From Algibacter_G agarivorans (GTDB taxonomy: Bacteria; Bacteroidota; Bacteroidia; Flavobacteriales; Flavobacteriaceae), in the NCBI RefSeq assembly GCF_039543245.1, contig NZ_BAABJJ010000014.1:124001-188000 (forward strand): DNA of 64,000 nucleotides, read 5' to 3'. Below the pieces are notes generated by a model. The model had not been told where the DNA came from. It saw only the letters and a program-made list of their open reading frames with translations, and did not search any database. The translations under genes and the position numbers were made by a program. This document shows positions 1 through 9,164 of the stretch, piece after piece. Each line of letters starts with the position of its first letter. The first letter of the stretch is position 1.

Positions 1-85
1 GCAAACTATCATGCACAAGCCATCAAAGGGCGTTTTTAGATTTTCATAAATATAGCAGGCAATTACTAATAAATTAATACCTCAT

Positions 86-105
86 ACCACTACAAAAAGC
101 ATACA
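86..105 (-). promoter_or_regulatory. Conserved 20-bp PUL promoter element, copy 1
   Basis: Read on the minus strand this is TGTATGCTTTTTGTAGTGGT. It matches 17 of 20 positions of the copies at 20264-20283 and 29896-29915. It contains TATGCTTTTTG, which resembles an elongated Bacteroidota -7 box (TAnnTTTG). It lies 151 bp downstream, in minus-strand sense, of the operator-like repeats; the other two loci have 105 and 107 bp, a difference of about four helical turns. Its role as a core promoter is inferred. Confidence 0.45.
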
Positions 106-255
106 ACACAACAAAAGCATTATGTTTATGTGATATTCGTAATCCTTATATTAAATTAAACCTGTATTAACAAGGTATTAGGTCTTTTTTGAATTACTTT
201 ATTTGGAATGCATAATTCGTGTTAGTTATTTCTAAATAAAGCTCCTATACAAAAA

Positions 256-296
256 TGTTGTGGTGATGTTGTGGTGATATTGTTAACTGCTGTGTT
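256..296 (-). promoter_or_regulatory. Tripartite direct repeat (PUL operator), copy A
   Basis: Perfect TGTTGTGGT copies start at 256 and 267, and a 7/9 match (TGCTGTGTT) starts at 288. The offsets of +11 and +21 bp are the same as at 20388 and 30022. One- and two-turn spacing puts all three half-sites on one face of the helix, as expected for cooperative binding of a regulator. The protein is not shown by the sequence; the LuxR-type regulator at 30064-32868 is the obvious candidate. It implies that the gene left of the window belongs to the same regulon. Confidence 0.6.
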
Positions 297-452
297 AACT
301 TTTTATTTTGAAAGCAGAAATTCTACATAAAAACAGCATGTTTATATAAAATTTTATAAAGATTATAAAATAACACTCCTAAATATTGACCTATTAAGTA
401 CAAGCTTTAAAAATTATAATCCTATATGTTTTTTAAAATAGCATGTAGTTTT

Positions 453-3400
453 TTAGAGCGCTTTACTTATGCAATTAAAAACAGATGGGGGGGCATTATT
501 GTTTGTAATAATTATGAGGTTCTGGATATTCTGCTGTCTCAAATATTTAATATCCCTACTATCAGAGGGTATAAAAAACCCGCTTTTATATGGTGGTATA
601 AAATTGAAATTGTTATTACCATCTCCTAAAAGAACTGTACCATAACCGGCATCATAACGTATGGTTTCAACTTCAACACCATAATGATTACCAACAAGGA
701 GAATATCCTTGAATCCATCAGCATTAAAATCATTAACCAAAGCCCCTTTTATAGGGCTAACTTGAGCCTGAATGGGTAAGGATTGACGTTTGAGCATGCC
801 ACCTTCGTTAACTAAAATAATGCTTTCAAAATTACTTATTTCATAAATAACGGCATCTTTAACTTCATCTTCTGGAAGGATATCTAATAATTTAGAAGAT
901 GCAAAACTGTGATAATCTTTAAATTTTTCAGCCACAAAAGGCATTTGCTGACTTGTGCATTCTCTTCCCCTTACTGGCACATAATCATCTTTATAGAATT
1001 TCGCTAAAACAATATCGTTAGTGCCATTATTATCAAAATCATTAGCATACACCTTAAATGGATGTTCTTTAGTTGCTTTAAACTTATTGTTTTTACCTAG
1101 GTTACCAACTATGTAATCATCATCGCCATCATTATCAATATCATTTACGGTTATGGACCACCACATACCTCGAGTATCTATAAGTCCATGTTTTTCTGAA
1201 CTGTTTAAAAATAATCCGTTTGAGTTTTCCAAAAGAATTATTTCCATCCATTCTCCAACTAACATCAGGTCCTTATCTCCATCTTTATCAATATCAGTAA
1301 ATACGGCATCCGTAACCATACCAATATTTTTAAGATCTGGAGCAATATTATCATCGGCTTTTGTAAAAATGCCTTTGTCATTGATTAATAAATAGCTACT
1401 TGCAGGAAATGGATATTGCCCTGAAATCAATCTAGTGCCAACAAAAACATCTAAATCTCCATCAGCGTCAATATCAGAGATTTTAATGCATTGCGAACTT
1501 TGCGCGATATTAGGCAAGCCTTTTGCACTTTTAGTAAATACCCCCAAGCCATTATTTATGTATAACCTATCAATTAAAAGTGGATTTCCTAATTTATATT
1601 CACTGCCTCCGCTAGCAACATATAAATCCTGATCTCCATCTGCATCCGAATCAAAAAATAGCAGTCCCAAATCTTCAGATTCTTTATCCTGTATCCAAGG
1701 TTGTTCGCTACTTTTCAAAAAAGTACCATCTTGATTTTGTAGATAAAGCACGCCTGCTTGTCCCACAGCCCCACCAATAAATAAATCATCTAAACCATCA
1801 TTATTAACATCTGCAACCGCTGAAAACGGACCATTTTCAGAAATATTATGAGGCAATAACACTTCCTTTTCATATTCATTAAAATTGTTTTCTTTATGTA
1901 TAAATGACACCCCTATATCCACTGGGCTGACTGTTTTAAACAATTTTTTATGCGTTACTGTGTTTTTAGCAACCTGAACGGCCTTATCATATATAGCAAT
2001 TATCGTGGCATTAGCTTGAACATTTTCGAATAAATTTTTCTTTCCATCTGGCCAAATCACTTCAATCTCACTAACTTCAATATCTTTACCTAAACCAAAA
2101 AACAATTTTGGTTCTACAGAGGATAAATAACCACGAGTGGGTGTATTATCTCCAGATTGGGTTTTTCCATTATGGCGAATTATAGCCTTAGCTCCGTATC
2201 CGAATTTATTGTTTTTTGGACCCTTAAAATCTATCTTCAGGAAATTCCCTGTAGCATTGTTTTTATATACAAAGGCAGAAGCCTCCATATTATTTATCAC
2301 CATATCCAAATCACCATCATTATCTAAATCGCCATAGGCCATTCCGCTTGAAAAACCAGGAGTCTCTAAACCCCATTCCGTAGTGAGCTTTTCAAATTTT
2401 AAATTACCTTTATTCTTAAAAACATAATTAGACAGAGGCACTGACGGTGCGAGCTTACTCATTCCATAAAAATCCTGAGAATCTGTTTCTAATTTTATAT
2501 ATAAATCTGTTAAAAAATCGTTATTCCTAACATCTTTTTTAACCCCATTAGATATGATAACATCTTTCCATCCGTCATTGTCTAAATCCACCAATAAACC
2601 AGCCCAACTCCAATCTGTTTGTGCCATTCCTGTCATACTGGCAATATCTGAAAAACCGCCTGCCCCTGTATTAATTTGCAAGGTATTAGCCATAAATTGA
2701 TAGTGTTTCCCGTCTGCTACCATATTATTAAATTTTTCAATGCTCATGGAACCCATATTGGTTTTGGATCTGTAGTGGTCTGCCGAAGCCATATCCAATG
2801 TAATTATGTCCATAAAACCATCATTATTAATATCGCCAGTATCAGTCCCCATACTAAAGTTGGAAATATGTTTTAGCTTCTCATCTATGACATTCTTAAA
2901 AGTACCATCGCCATTATTGTAATATAAGTAGTCTGGTTCGTCATAATCATTTGACACATATAAATCTGTCCAACCATCATTATTAAAATCACTAGCACTA
3001 ACACTTAAACCATAGGTATATTTATCTATAAGACCTGCCTGTTTAGAAATGTCTCTATAGCGGCCACTATCATTTAAATATAATTTATCAGTATAGAATT
3101 TATAGCGTTCTTTAGGGATATTTATGTAGCGTCTAAACAATCTGGCATCTGGAAGTTGGTTAACTTGATACATGTCTAAATCGCCATCATTATCCATATC
3201 AAAAAATACCGCTTGTGAAGAAAATCCAGCATCGGCAAGTCCATAAGCCATGGCGGACTCAGTAAAAGTAAGATCTTGATTGTTTATATATAGTTGATTT
3301 TTACGATCTTCAGGGTTCATAGACTCCCCATTTCTGCTCACATAAATATCCAAATAGCCATCAGCGTTAATATCGACCATAGTAACACCCCAAGACCAAC

Positions 3401-3758
3401 CTGGATTTATGGCAACTCTTGATTTTTTTGTGATATCTTCAAACAGAAAGTTTCCTTTATTTAAATACAATCGGTCATTAACTTGGTTACCACAAAAGAA
3501 AATATCGGATAAACCGTCGTTATTTATATCTCCAATAGCTACGCCAGCCCCACTATAAATTTGGTTATAATAGAGATGGTTTACAGTTTTTGATTCTTTA
3601 ATAGCATTATTAAAATCGATACCTGTTTTTTCTGAAGGAAGTAATTCAAAACCACCTAGCAATGTTTCTGGATATAGATTTCGCTTGGAATTTTGACAAG
3701 AAATCAACAAAAAAATTGCCAATACTATTAGTCCAAACTGTGAGAATTTCATTTTCAT
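453..3758 (-). CDS. FG-GAP/VCBS-repeat and ASPIC/UnbV-domain lipoprotein (CRTAC1-like)
   Basis: An 1101-residue lipoprotein: the N-terminal hydrophobic segment ends in a lipobox with Cys21. About fourteen calcium-binding D-x-N/D-x-D-G repeats (for example near residues 77, 129, 187, 257, 309, 391, 477, and a second set after 640) indicate one or two seven-bladed propellers. An ASPIC/UnbV-like segment (about 520-590, ending in a VIWPDG motif) sits between the two sets. Proteins of this type often accompany SusCD loci in Bacteroidota, but their biochemical role is not established. A surface scaffold or glycan-binding role is inferred. It is the last gene of the beta-glucan locus, 117 bp after the cytoplasmic GH17 gene, with a 12-bp-stem hairpin in its leader. 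The start could also be Met3. Confidence 0.85.
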   Translation of the reverse strand: MKMKFSQFGLIVLAIFLLISCQNSKRNLYPETLLGGFELLPSEKTGIDFNNAIKESKTVNHLYYNQIYSGAGVAIGDINNDGLSDIFFCGNQVNDRLYLNKGNFLFEDITKKSRVAINPGWSWGVTMVDINADGYLDIYVSRNGESMNPEDRKNQLYINNQDLTFTESAMAYGLADAGFSSQAVFFDMDNDGDLDMYQVNQLPDARLFRRYINIPKERYKFYTDKLYLNDSGRYRDISKQAGLIDKYTYGLSVSASDFNNDGWTDLYVSNDYDEPDYLYYNNGDGTFKNVIDEKLKHISNFSMGTDTGDINNDGFMDIITLDMASADHYRSKTNMGSMSIEKFNNMVADGKHYQFMANTLQINTGAGGFSDIASMTGMAQTDWSWAGLLVDLDNDGWKDVIISNGVKKDVRNNDFLTDLYIKLETDSQDFYGMSKLAPSVPLSNYVFKNKGNLKFEKLTTEWGLETPGFSSGMAYGDLDNDGDLDMVINNMEASAFVYKNNATGNFLKIDFKGPKNNKFGYGAKAIIRHNGKTQSGDNTPTRGYLSSVEPKLFFGLGKDIEVSEIEVIWPDGKKNLFENVQANATIIAIYDKAVQVAKNTVTHKKLFKTVSPVDIGVSFIHKENNFNEYEKEVLLPHNISENGPFSAVADVNNDGLDDLFIGGAVGQAGVLYLQNQDGTFLKSSEQPWIQDKESEDLGLLFFDSDADGDQDLYVASGGSEYKLGNPLLIDRLYINNGLGVFTKSAKGLPNIAQSSQCIKISDIDADGDLDVFVGTRLISGQYPFPASSYLLINDKGIFTKADDNIAPDLKNIGMVTDAVFTDIDKDGDKDLMLVGEWMEIILLENSNGLFLNSSEKHGLIDTRGMWWSITVNDIDNDGDDDYIVGNLGKNNKFKATKEHPFKVYANDFDNNGTNDIVLAKFYKDDYVPVRGRECTSQQMPFVAEKFKDYHSFASSKLLDILPEDEVKDAVIYEISNFESIILVNEGGMLKRQSLPIQAQVSPIKGALVNDFNADGFKDILLVGNHYGVEVETIRYDAGYGTVLLGDGNNNFNFIPPYKSGFFIPSDSRDIKYLRQQNIQNLIIITNNNAPPSVFNCISKAL

Positions 3759-3764
3759 AATTAC

Positions 3765-3808
3765 AATAACTTACGTGTTTTCAATATTATAAAAATACGT
3801 AAGTTATT
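3765..3808 (-). promoter_or_regulatory. Perfect 12-bp inverted repeat in the leader of the FG-GAP gene
   Basis: The arms AATAACTTACGT (3765-3776) and ACGTAAGTTATT (3797-3808) are perfectly complementary around a 20-nt loop and end 7 nt before the start codon at 3758. No T-run follows on the minus strand, so this is not a classical terminator. It could be an operator or an mRNA hairpin that limits translation or separates the gene from the upstream operon. Confidence 0.45.
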
Positions 3809-3875
3809 TAAAGGGTTCCAAAAAAAATTTATGTTTTGTACTTTCTGCCTAATAAATACAAAACATTTTTATCAT

Positions 3876-4760
3876 TTAAAATTTTAACTTTTCATCCTTA
3901 TCCCAAAGTCCCCAATAAGCACCTACATCACCTTCGGCTCCTACTTTCCATGATTCATCAAAAGATGAAAAATAAAACATATCAATATCATCTTCAGCAG
4001 ACCATACTTGAGAATTTACAAAATATTTTAAAGCATTTTTATGTGATGGTATTGCCCCTTGAAGTCCTTCGCCAAAAGAAGGCCATCCTGTTTCGGTTAT
4101 AATCACTTTTTTTCCATTTCCTGCATCTTTTGCCTGATTATACATATCACGCATATAAACTAATGCGTATTCCTGACTACAACCTTCCCAATAGGGGTAA
4201 CAATTAGCTAAAATGACATCGCAAGCTTCTGTTATTCTTGGTCTGTGACTAAACTCATAATAGGCATCTACATACCCCATTGGTGTATTTGGAACAGCTT
4301 CTTTTACTTCTTGCATAAAAACTAAAAGCTCATCTTCGGTTAAATCACCTCGATACATCACTTCATTACCAACAGCAGCAATATCCACATAGCCTTCTTT
4401 AGCGAGTTTTATAAGTCCTGCTATTTCCTTTTTATTGATTTCATCATCATCACCTAACCATGCGCCTACTAAGGTTTTAATGCCGTATTCTTTAGCAATT
4501 CGAGGAATAGCCTCATTACCATCGGTACATGAAAAAGAACGTATCCATTTGGTATAAGGCTTAATGATTTTCATACGCCTTCTAATCTGTTTTTCAGTCA
4601 TTTGGTCACCGGGTTCTTGACCTTCTTCATAGGGGCTAAAACATAGCCCATGCATACCACCCTTTAATGTTCTTTTGAATAAATTGTGTAATCCCTTTTC
4701 TGTTTTATTATCAAGATTTAATCCTGCTAATGACCTGATTTTATCTGCTCTGTATGACAT
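3876..4760 (-). CDS. GH17 family glycoside hydrolase, predicted cytoplasmic
   Basis: A 294-residue clan GH-A enzyme of family GH17 (beta-1,3-glucan hydrolases and glucanosyltransferases). The acid/base Glu is in VGNEV (E133) and the nucleophile in ITETGWPS (E223), both classic GH17 signatures. There is no signal peptide or lipobox, so the protein should act in the cytoplasm, unlike the GH17 lipoprotein at 7885-9153. It lies 25 bp after the sugar symporter gene, which suits a role in splitting or remodelling imported laminari-oligosaccharides next to the probable GH149 phosphorylase. Whether it hydrolyses or transglycosylates cannot be read from the sequence. Confidence 0.9.
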   Translation of the reverse strand: MSYRADKIRSLAGLNLDNKTEKGLHNLFKRTLKGGMHGLCFSPYEEGQEPGDQMTEKQIRRRMKIIKPYTKWIRSFSCTDGNEAIPRIAKEYGIKTLVGAWLGDDDEINKKEIAGLIKLAKEGYVDIAAVGNEVMYRGDLTEDELLVFMQEVKEAVPNTPMGYVDAYYEFSHRPRITEACDVILANCYPYWEGCSQEYALVYMRDMYNQAKDAGNGKKVIITETGWPSFGEGLQGAIPSHKNALKYFVNSQVWSAEDDIDMFYFSSFDESWKVGAEGDVGAYWGLWDKDEKLKF

Positions 4761-4785
4761 GATTTTTCAATATATATTATTATTT

Positions 4786-6348
4786 TTAAAGTTCCCCTCT
4801 ACGTTCTACTAATTCTGCCTTTATTTCTCTAGCTCTTGTTTCATTCAAACTATACTTATACATTATAAAAATAGCAATACCAGCAGTTACGGAAGGAATA
4901 ACTATATCTGCAACCCTTAAACTGTGCATTGTTTCGGCGGTCTGCACTTCGGCATCAGAAATAAACCCTACTAATTTTAATACTAAACCACCTAAAAACA
5001 AAGCAATAGACTGACCAATTTTAACCATCCACCAATAAATAGCGCCAAACGTTCCCTCTTTTCGAGGCATGCCATTTTGTAGCTCATCTAGATCGCAAAC
5101 ATCAGCGGTCATACTCATCATCAAAGTAAATAACCCCCCAAGACCAAATGCTATAAATGGTATTGGAAGAAACATAAGCCATGGTGAACCTGCACTTGTA
5201 TCAATACTAAACCAAGACATTCCCATACTTTCCAAAAATGGATTTAAAGATTCGAAAAGGGCAGCAACTCCGTTATTTAATGATTCACCAAGACTTGTAT
5301 TATTAAACTCTTTATTTAATTCATTATCGAATCCCCACCATTTAAGGATATATCCAATAATAGAAATAACTGTAGAGATAATAAATGCTTTTCTTTTACC
5401 CCATTTATTTGCCATTGCAGAAATAATAGGAATGACAATAAAAGCTGTAATAACTGCAGTAATTGTTGAAAACCAAGCTGGCCATGTACCTGCATCTGCG
5501 TAACTACCATTATACATATAAAACACAATGATATACACACTAAATGCGGCTACCATTTGAAAACCGTTGAACACTAAAAATGTAGCTCCACATAGCTTCA
5601 TAAATGGCTTGTTTTTTGACACCTGCTTAATACCTTCCCATAAATCCTTTAAATTAGAAGATAAACTTTTAACATTTATTTCTTTTCTGTTTTCCATATT
5701 GGCAGAATCTATACCTCTACAAAAAATAGCAGGTAATATTCCTAAAACAACACAGACACAACCCACAATTATGGATAAATGTCTTACTCCTACAGCCTGA
5801 GATTCATATACTTGTGGGTCTGCAATTATCACCCAAAACCATGGCACAATCATCCAAGCAATTTGCCCCATAGTATTTGAAAAAGCCATTAATCTGGTAC
5901 GCTCATTGTAATCTGAAGTCATTTCATACCCCAAACCTACCAATGGTGTAGCATACATTGTATTACCGGCTAAAAACAGAATTGATAAAATAAGGAAGTA
6001 CCAAAAATTATACATTTGAGAATTGTCAGGAGACATTTGCCAAGTCATAGCAAATAGTAATCCGCTTAAAATAGCACCAATAAAAATATATGGTCGTCTA
6101 CGACCCCATTTTGACTTCGTATTATCTGAAATAAAACCCATAATAGGATCAGAAAGTGCATCAAAAAGCCTTGGTAAGGCCCCTAATATACCTGCATAAA
6201 GCGGGTCCATTCCAAAAGCCGTAAGCAAAAAGAACATAAAAAACCCTAAGGCTCCTGGTAGCAAATTAAGAACGAAATGACCAGAACCAAAGGCCATTTT
6301 TTGTCCAAAAGGAACTTTATCTTTTGCTGCTGTTTTTATATTTGACAT
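4786..6348 (-). CDS. MFS sugar:cation symporter (GPH family)
   Basis: A 520-residue inner-membrane protein with about twelve hydrophobic helices. The N-terminal half carries the glycoside-pentoside-hexuronide symporter motif: an Asp-rich loop and a GRRRP element at about residues 63-87 (DALSDPIMG, then WGRRRP). The family moves mono- or oligosaccharides with H+ or Na+. Between GH30 (31-bp gap) and the cytoplasmic GH17 (25-bp gap) it most probably brings periplasmic laminari-oligosaccharides or glucose into the cell for the cytoplasmic enzymes. A non-hydrophobic stretch around residues 340-375 separates two helices and may be an extra loop. The substrate is inferred from context only. Confidence 0.9.
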   Translation of the reverse strand: MSNIKTAAKDKVPFGQKMAFGSGHFVLNLLPGALGFFMFFLLTAFGMDPLYAGILGALPRLFDALSDPIMGFISDNTKSKWGRRRPYIFIGAILSGLLFAMTWQMSPDNSQMYNFWYFLILSILFLAGNTMYATPLVGLGYEMTSDYNERTRLMAFSNTMGQIAWMIVPWFWVIIADPQVYESQAVGVRHLSIIVGCVCVVLGILPAIFCRGIDSANMENRKEINVKSLSSNLKDLWEGIKQVSKNKPFMKLCGATFLVFNGFQMVAAFSVYIIVFYMYNGSYADAGTWPAWFSTITAVITAFIVIPIISAMANKWGKRKAFIISTVISIIGYILKWWGFDNELNKEFNNTSLGESLNNGVAALFESLNPFLESMGMSWFSIDTSAGSPWLMFLPIPFIAFGLGGLFTLMMSMTADVCDLDELQNGMPRKEGTFGAIYWWMVKIGQSIALFLGGLVLKLVGFISDAEVQTAETMHSLRVADIVIPSVTAGIAIFIMYKYSLNETRAREIKAELVERRGEL

Positions 6349-6379
6349 ATCTTATTGGTTTAGTTAATTAATCTTCTTT

Positions 6380-7870
6380 TTATACTTTATGAATTACGAT
6401 AGTTTGAATTGCTTGCGCATCTATTGTAATTTCAACATTTTTCTCATTTAGAATTAGGGTAACAGTTTTTGGGGATTCAAATTCATTAAAAAGTATAACA
6501 GCTATTGAACCATCTGGGTTTTGTGCTGCTGTTGCCATCAATTTATCATCGGAGTTTTTTAGTCCTATAATTTTAGCATTGGGTCTAATATATTTACTAA
6601 AATGTGCCATGGTGTAATAGATAGGGGTGAAGTACACTTGATCGGCATCAGGATCTACAATTACAGGTGCAACGCACCAGTTTTTAAACCAGTTTGGACC
6701 GCCTTGTCTATCTAAAACCATATTCCAGTCTACCCAACCATCAACCCAATTATTAAGGCATCCAATAATATCTCTGGCATAACGGTTTACTGGAGCATAC
6801 TTTGGGTGTAGGTGTTTGTCTTCTTCAGATGCCCAATCCCAACCCCAATCCGTAGCTTCCTTACTCCAATACCAAGCATCATCTTGCCATTTTGGGACTT
6901 CGGAATCTACACAACCTTCGGTTTCTATTAAATATTTATTAGGCGCTTTATGATGTGCATATTGTAGGGCTTCTGGGAAATAATCATAGGTGCTTTCATA
7001 CCAATGAATGGCCGTACCATGAAAGTATTTTGAAGAAGCTTCATCTCTATACATCTCATCTACCCATTCTTTTAAGCCCGCTCTATTTTGGTCATACCCT
7101 AAAATAATTTTATCACCATAGCCATCAGCTTCTAATTTTGGCCCTAAATGAAATTGTACAAAATCAGTCATTTCCTTAGGTGAAAAATGCATGCTTTCCC
7201 AATTGTTACCATTTCCATGTGGTTCGTTTTCTACCGTAAAGCCCCAAATTGGAATGCCTTCTGTCTCGTAAGCGTCTACATATTTAGAAAAGAATAGCGC
7301 CCAAGTATCGTAATATTCTGGAAGTAGTTTGCCGCCCACCCAATGGTTATTATCTTTCATCCACGGTGCTGCGGTCCATGGTGATGCGAAAATGTTAAAT
7401 CCGTCTTCTGATACTGCCATGGCATCTTTTATCATGGGGATTAAATCATCCTTATCTTCTTCAATAGTGAAGTGTTCCAAGTTTTTATCCCCTTCAACTG
7501 GAGTATATGAATATTGACTTAATGAAAAGTCGCAAGAATTCATGTGTGTTCTTGTTAACGAATAATTAGCACCCTCTTTTGCGAAATAGGCTTTTAAAAT
7601 GGTATCTCTATTTTTTTGACTTAACTTATTTAAAAGATACGCTGAAGACTCCGTGAACGCGCCTCCAAACCCCGAAATGGTTTGAAAGGTTTGTTCTGGA
7701 ATCAACTTAATAGTCACTCTCTTTTCTGTAAAAGGAAACTCAGAAACTTTAGTCAACTTATTTCCTTGTGCTGAAGTTTCAAATACTTCAACTTGTAATT
7801 TGTTTTCTGGTTTATTACAGCTCATCATAATTATAAAAAGACTATAGAAATATATATTTGTTGCTTTCAT
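6380..7870 (-). CDS. GH30 family glycoside hydrolase, lipoprotein
   Basis: A 496-residue lipoprotein (lipobox with Cys18) with a GH30 catalytic barrel followed by a C-terminal beta domain. The acid/base is in FTVENEP (E216) and the nucleophile in IETEGC (E318); GFGGAFTES near residue 67 is the usual start of the GH30 fold. In beta-glucan loci GH30 enzymes commonly remove or cleave beta-1,6-linked glucose, which would debranch laminarin here; glucosylceramidase-like or other beta-glucosidase activity cannot be excluded. It is 14 bp after the GH17 lipoprotein gene and 31 bp before the symporter gene, clearly in one operon. Confidence 0.92.
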   Translation of the reverse strand: MKATNIYFYSLFIIMMSCNKPENKLQVEVFETSAQGNKLTKVSEFPFTEKRVTIKLIPEQTFQTISGFGGAFTESSAYLLNKLSQKNRDTILKAYFAKEGANYSLTRTHMNSCDFSLSQYSYTPVEGDKNLEHFTIEEDKDDLIPMIKDAMAVSEDGFNIFASPWTAAPWMKDNNHWVGGKLLPEYYDTWALFFSKYVDAYETEGIPIWGFTVENEPHGNGNNWESMHFSPKEMTDFVQFHLGPKLEADGYGDKIILGYDQNRAGLKEWVDEMYRDEASSKYFHGTAIHWYESTYDYFPEALQYAHHKAPNKYLIETEGCVDSEVPKWQDDAWYWSKEATDWGWDWASEEDKHLHPKYAPVNRYARDIIGCLNNWVDGWVDWNMVLDRQGGPNWFKNWCVAPVIVDPDADQVYFTPIYYTMAHFSKYIRPNAKIIGLKNSDDKLMATAAQNPDGSIAVILFNEFESPKTVTLILNEKNVEITIDAQAIQTIVIHKV

Positions 7871-7884
7871 TTTTGATTGTTTGT

Positions 7885-9153
7885 TTATTGATGCGACATA
7901 CTAAACTCTACTGCTGTAGGCGGAACAAAAACATCTTGCATTAAGGCTTCTTTATCGCCATTGTAGGTCTTTTTTATAGATTGTCCATCTCTTGTTAACC
8001 GCTCAAAAACACCTTTATCAACCAAATCCCAAATGGCATGTTTTGCTTCACCATTAAGGGTTATTAAACCAAAATGATTTTCAGACCCTTTAGAGTTATG
8101 GGAATCTTTCCATTGCTCATCAAAGGCTTCGAAATAAAAGCAAGATATTTTTTGTTTGTTTGTCCAAGTTCTCATAAGCTTATAATATTGCCCAGATTTA
8201 TATTCATCTGCTGCTTTTGACCCGTTGGGACCGTAATGTCCGTTAGAAACCGTTGCCCAGCCTGTTTCTCCAATGTGGACGGGTTTATTAACCCCTAAAC
8301 TTTTTACATAATTGGATACAGAATCATATTGCTTTACAGCAAACTCTAATGCACGTTGCATAGCGGATTCTATCATTTCTTTATCCGAAAGTGTATTCTC
8401 ATTTTCTGGAACTAACCAAAAAGCAGGATTATAGTGAGAGTTATGCATAGGGTATGTATGCATAGATATATAATCTACTGCCTTGATTAGTTTTTCTAAA
8501 TCTTTAGTATGATAACTTGGATCGCCACCGCCCCATGAAGAAAAATCGTCTGAACAGGTAATCCATAAATCATTAGAAAGTTCACCAGACTTCTTTAATT
8601 CCTGAAGATGATTCACCCATTTTAAAATGACATTAGGGCGCACAAAATAACTAGTTGCCCAATTTACCATAGCTTCATTTCCAACGGCTATAATTTTTAC
8701 GATATCTGGATATTGCTTTGCTAAGGCCACTGCTCTAGCAATTTCTCCTGTATTTTGTTCGCTTTCAACTTCATGGTTTGGTTCCAAGTCTGTCCAAGCA
8801 TTTTGGCAATCTATCCAAGCGCCCAACATCACATACATTTCGAAGTTTGGTTCTTCTTCCTTTAACTCAGAAATAGCCTTTAGTATATTTGGCGCTTGTT
8901 GTAATTGAACATTGTAGGTTCTAAGAATTTTAATACCCATAGCTGCTAAAATCTTCATATCCTCTTTAAGTTCAGCAATAGTAGGTTGAATATCTCGCGT
9001 TTTTTGACGGTAACCGCCATAAGAGATTGCTAAATAATCTGGATTTCCTAAAATAGTGGCTGCCGTTATTTGCTTTTTAGCATTCGGCGTTTCATTACAT
9101 CCTAGCATTAGTATTAATATTGAAAGTGTTATATATTTTTTAATTATTAACAT
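7885..9153 (-). CDS. GH17 family glycoside hydrolase, lipoprotein
   Basis: A 422-residue lipoprotein (Cys19 after the MLG lipobox) of GH17. The acid/base is in AVGNEAM (E160) and the nucleophile in HIGETGWA (E296). It is larger than the cytoplasmic paralogue at 3876-4760 and shares the same GH-A layout with only modest similarity. It presumably trims beta-1,3-glucan chains in the periplasm or at a membrane surface. The gene starts 11 bp after the GH149-like gene and is followed 14 bp later by GH30. A beta-1,3-exoglucanase or glucanosyltransferase mode is possible. Confidence 0.92.
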   Translation of the reverse strand: MLIIKKYITLSILILMLGCNETPNAKKQITAATILGNPDYLAISYGGYRQKTRDIQPTIAELKEDMKILAAMGIKILRTYNVQLQQAPNILKAISELKEEEPNFEMYVMLGAWIDCQNAWTDLEPNHEVESEQNTGEIARAVALAKQYPDIVKIIAVGNEAMVNWATSYFVRPNVILKWVNHLQELKKSGELSNDLWITCSDDFSSWGGGDPSYHTKDLEKLIKAVDYISMHTYPMHNSHYNPAFWLVPENENTLSDKEMIESAMQRALEFAVKQYDSVSNYVKSLGVNKPVHIGETGWATVSNGHYGPNGSKAADEYKSGQYYKLMRTWTNKQKISCFYFEAFDEQWKDSHNSKGSENHFGLITLNGEAKHAIWDLVDKGVFERLTRDGQSIKKTYNGDKEALMQDVFVPPTAVEFSMSHQ

Positions 9154-9164
9154 GGCTTACGTTT

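Larger units (their letters stand above)
1..452. other. Intergenic region at the left edge with PUL regulatory elements
   Basis: No convincing gene lies here. The region follows the stop of the FG-GAP lipoprotein gene, so it probably carries the promoter of a minus-strand gene that starts left of the window. It contains the tripartite TGTTGTGGT repeat (256-296) and the conserved 20-bp element (86-105) that are also found upstream of susC and of the 1057-residue enzyme gene. A short AT palindrome lies near 345-358, but no GC-rich terminator is visible after the stop codon at 453. Confidence 0.6.

Noticed and set aside
426..629. 67-codon open frame on the plus strand
   Set aside because: Overlaps the end of the FG-GAP gene antisense; no family match seen.
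5069..5503. 144-codon open frame on the plus strand
   Set aside because: Lies entirely antisense to the sugar symporter gene, has low-complexity composition and no start context.
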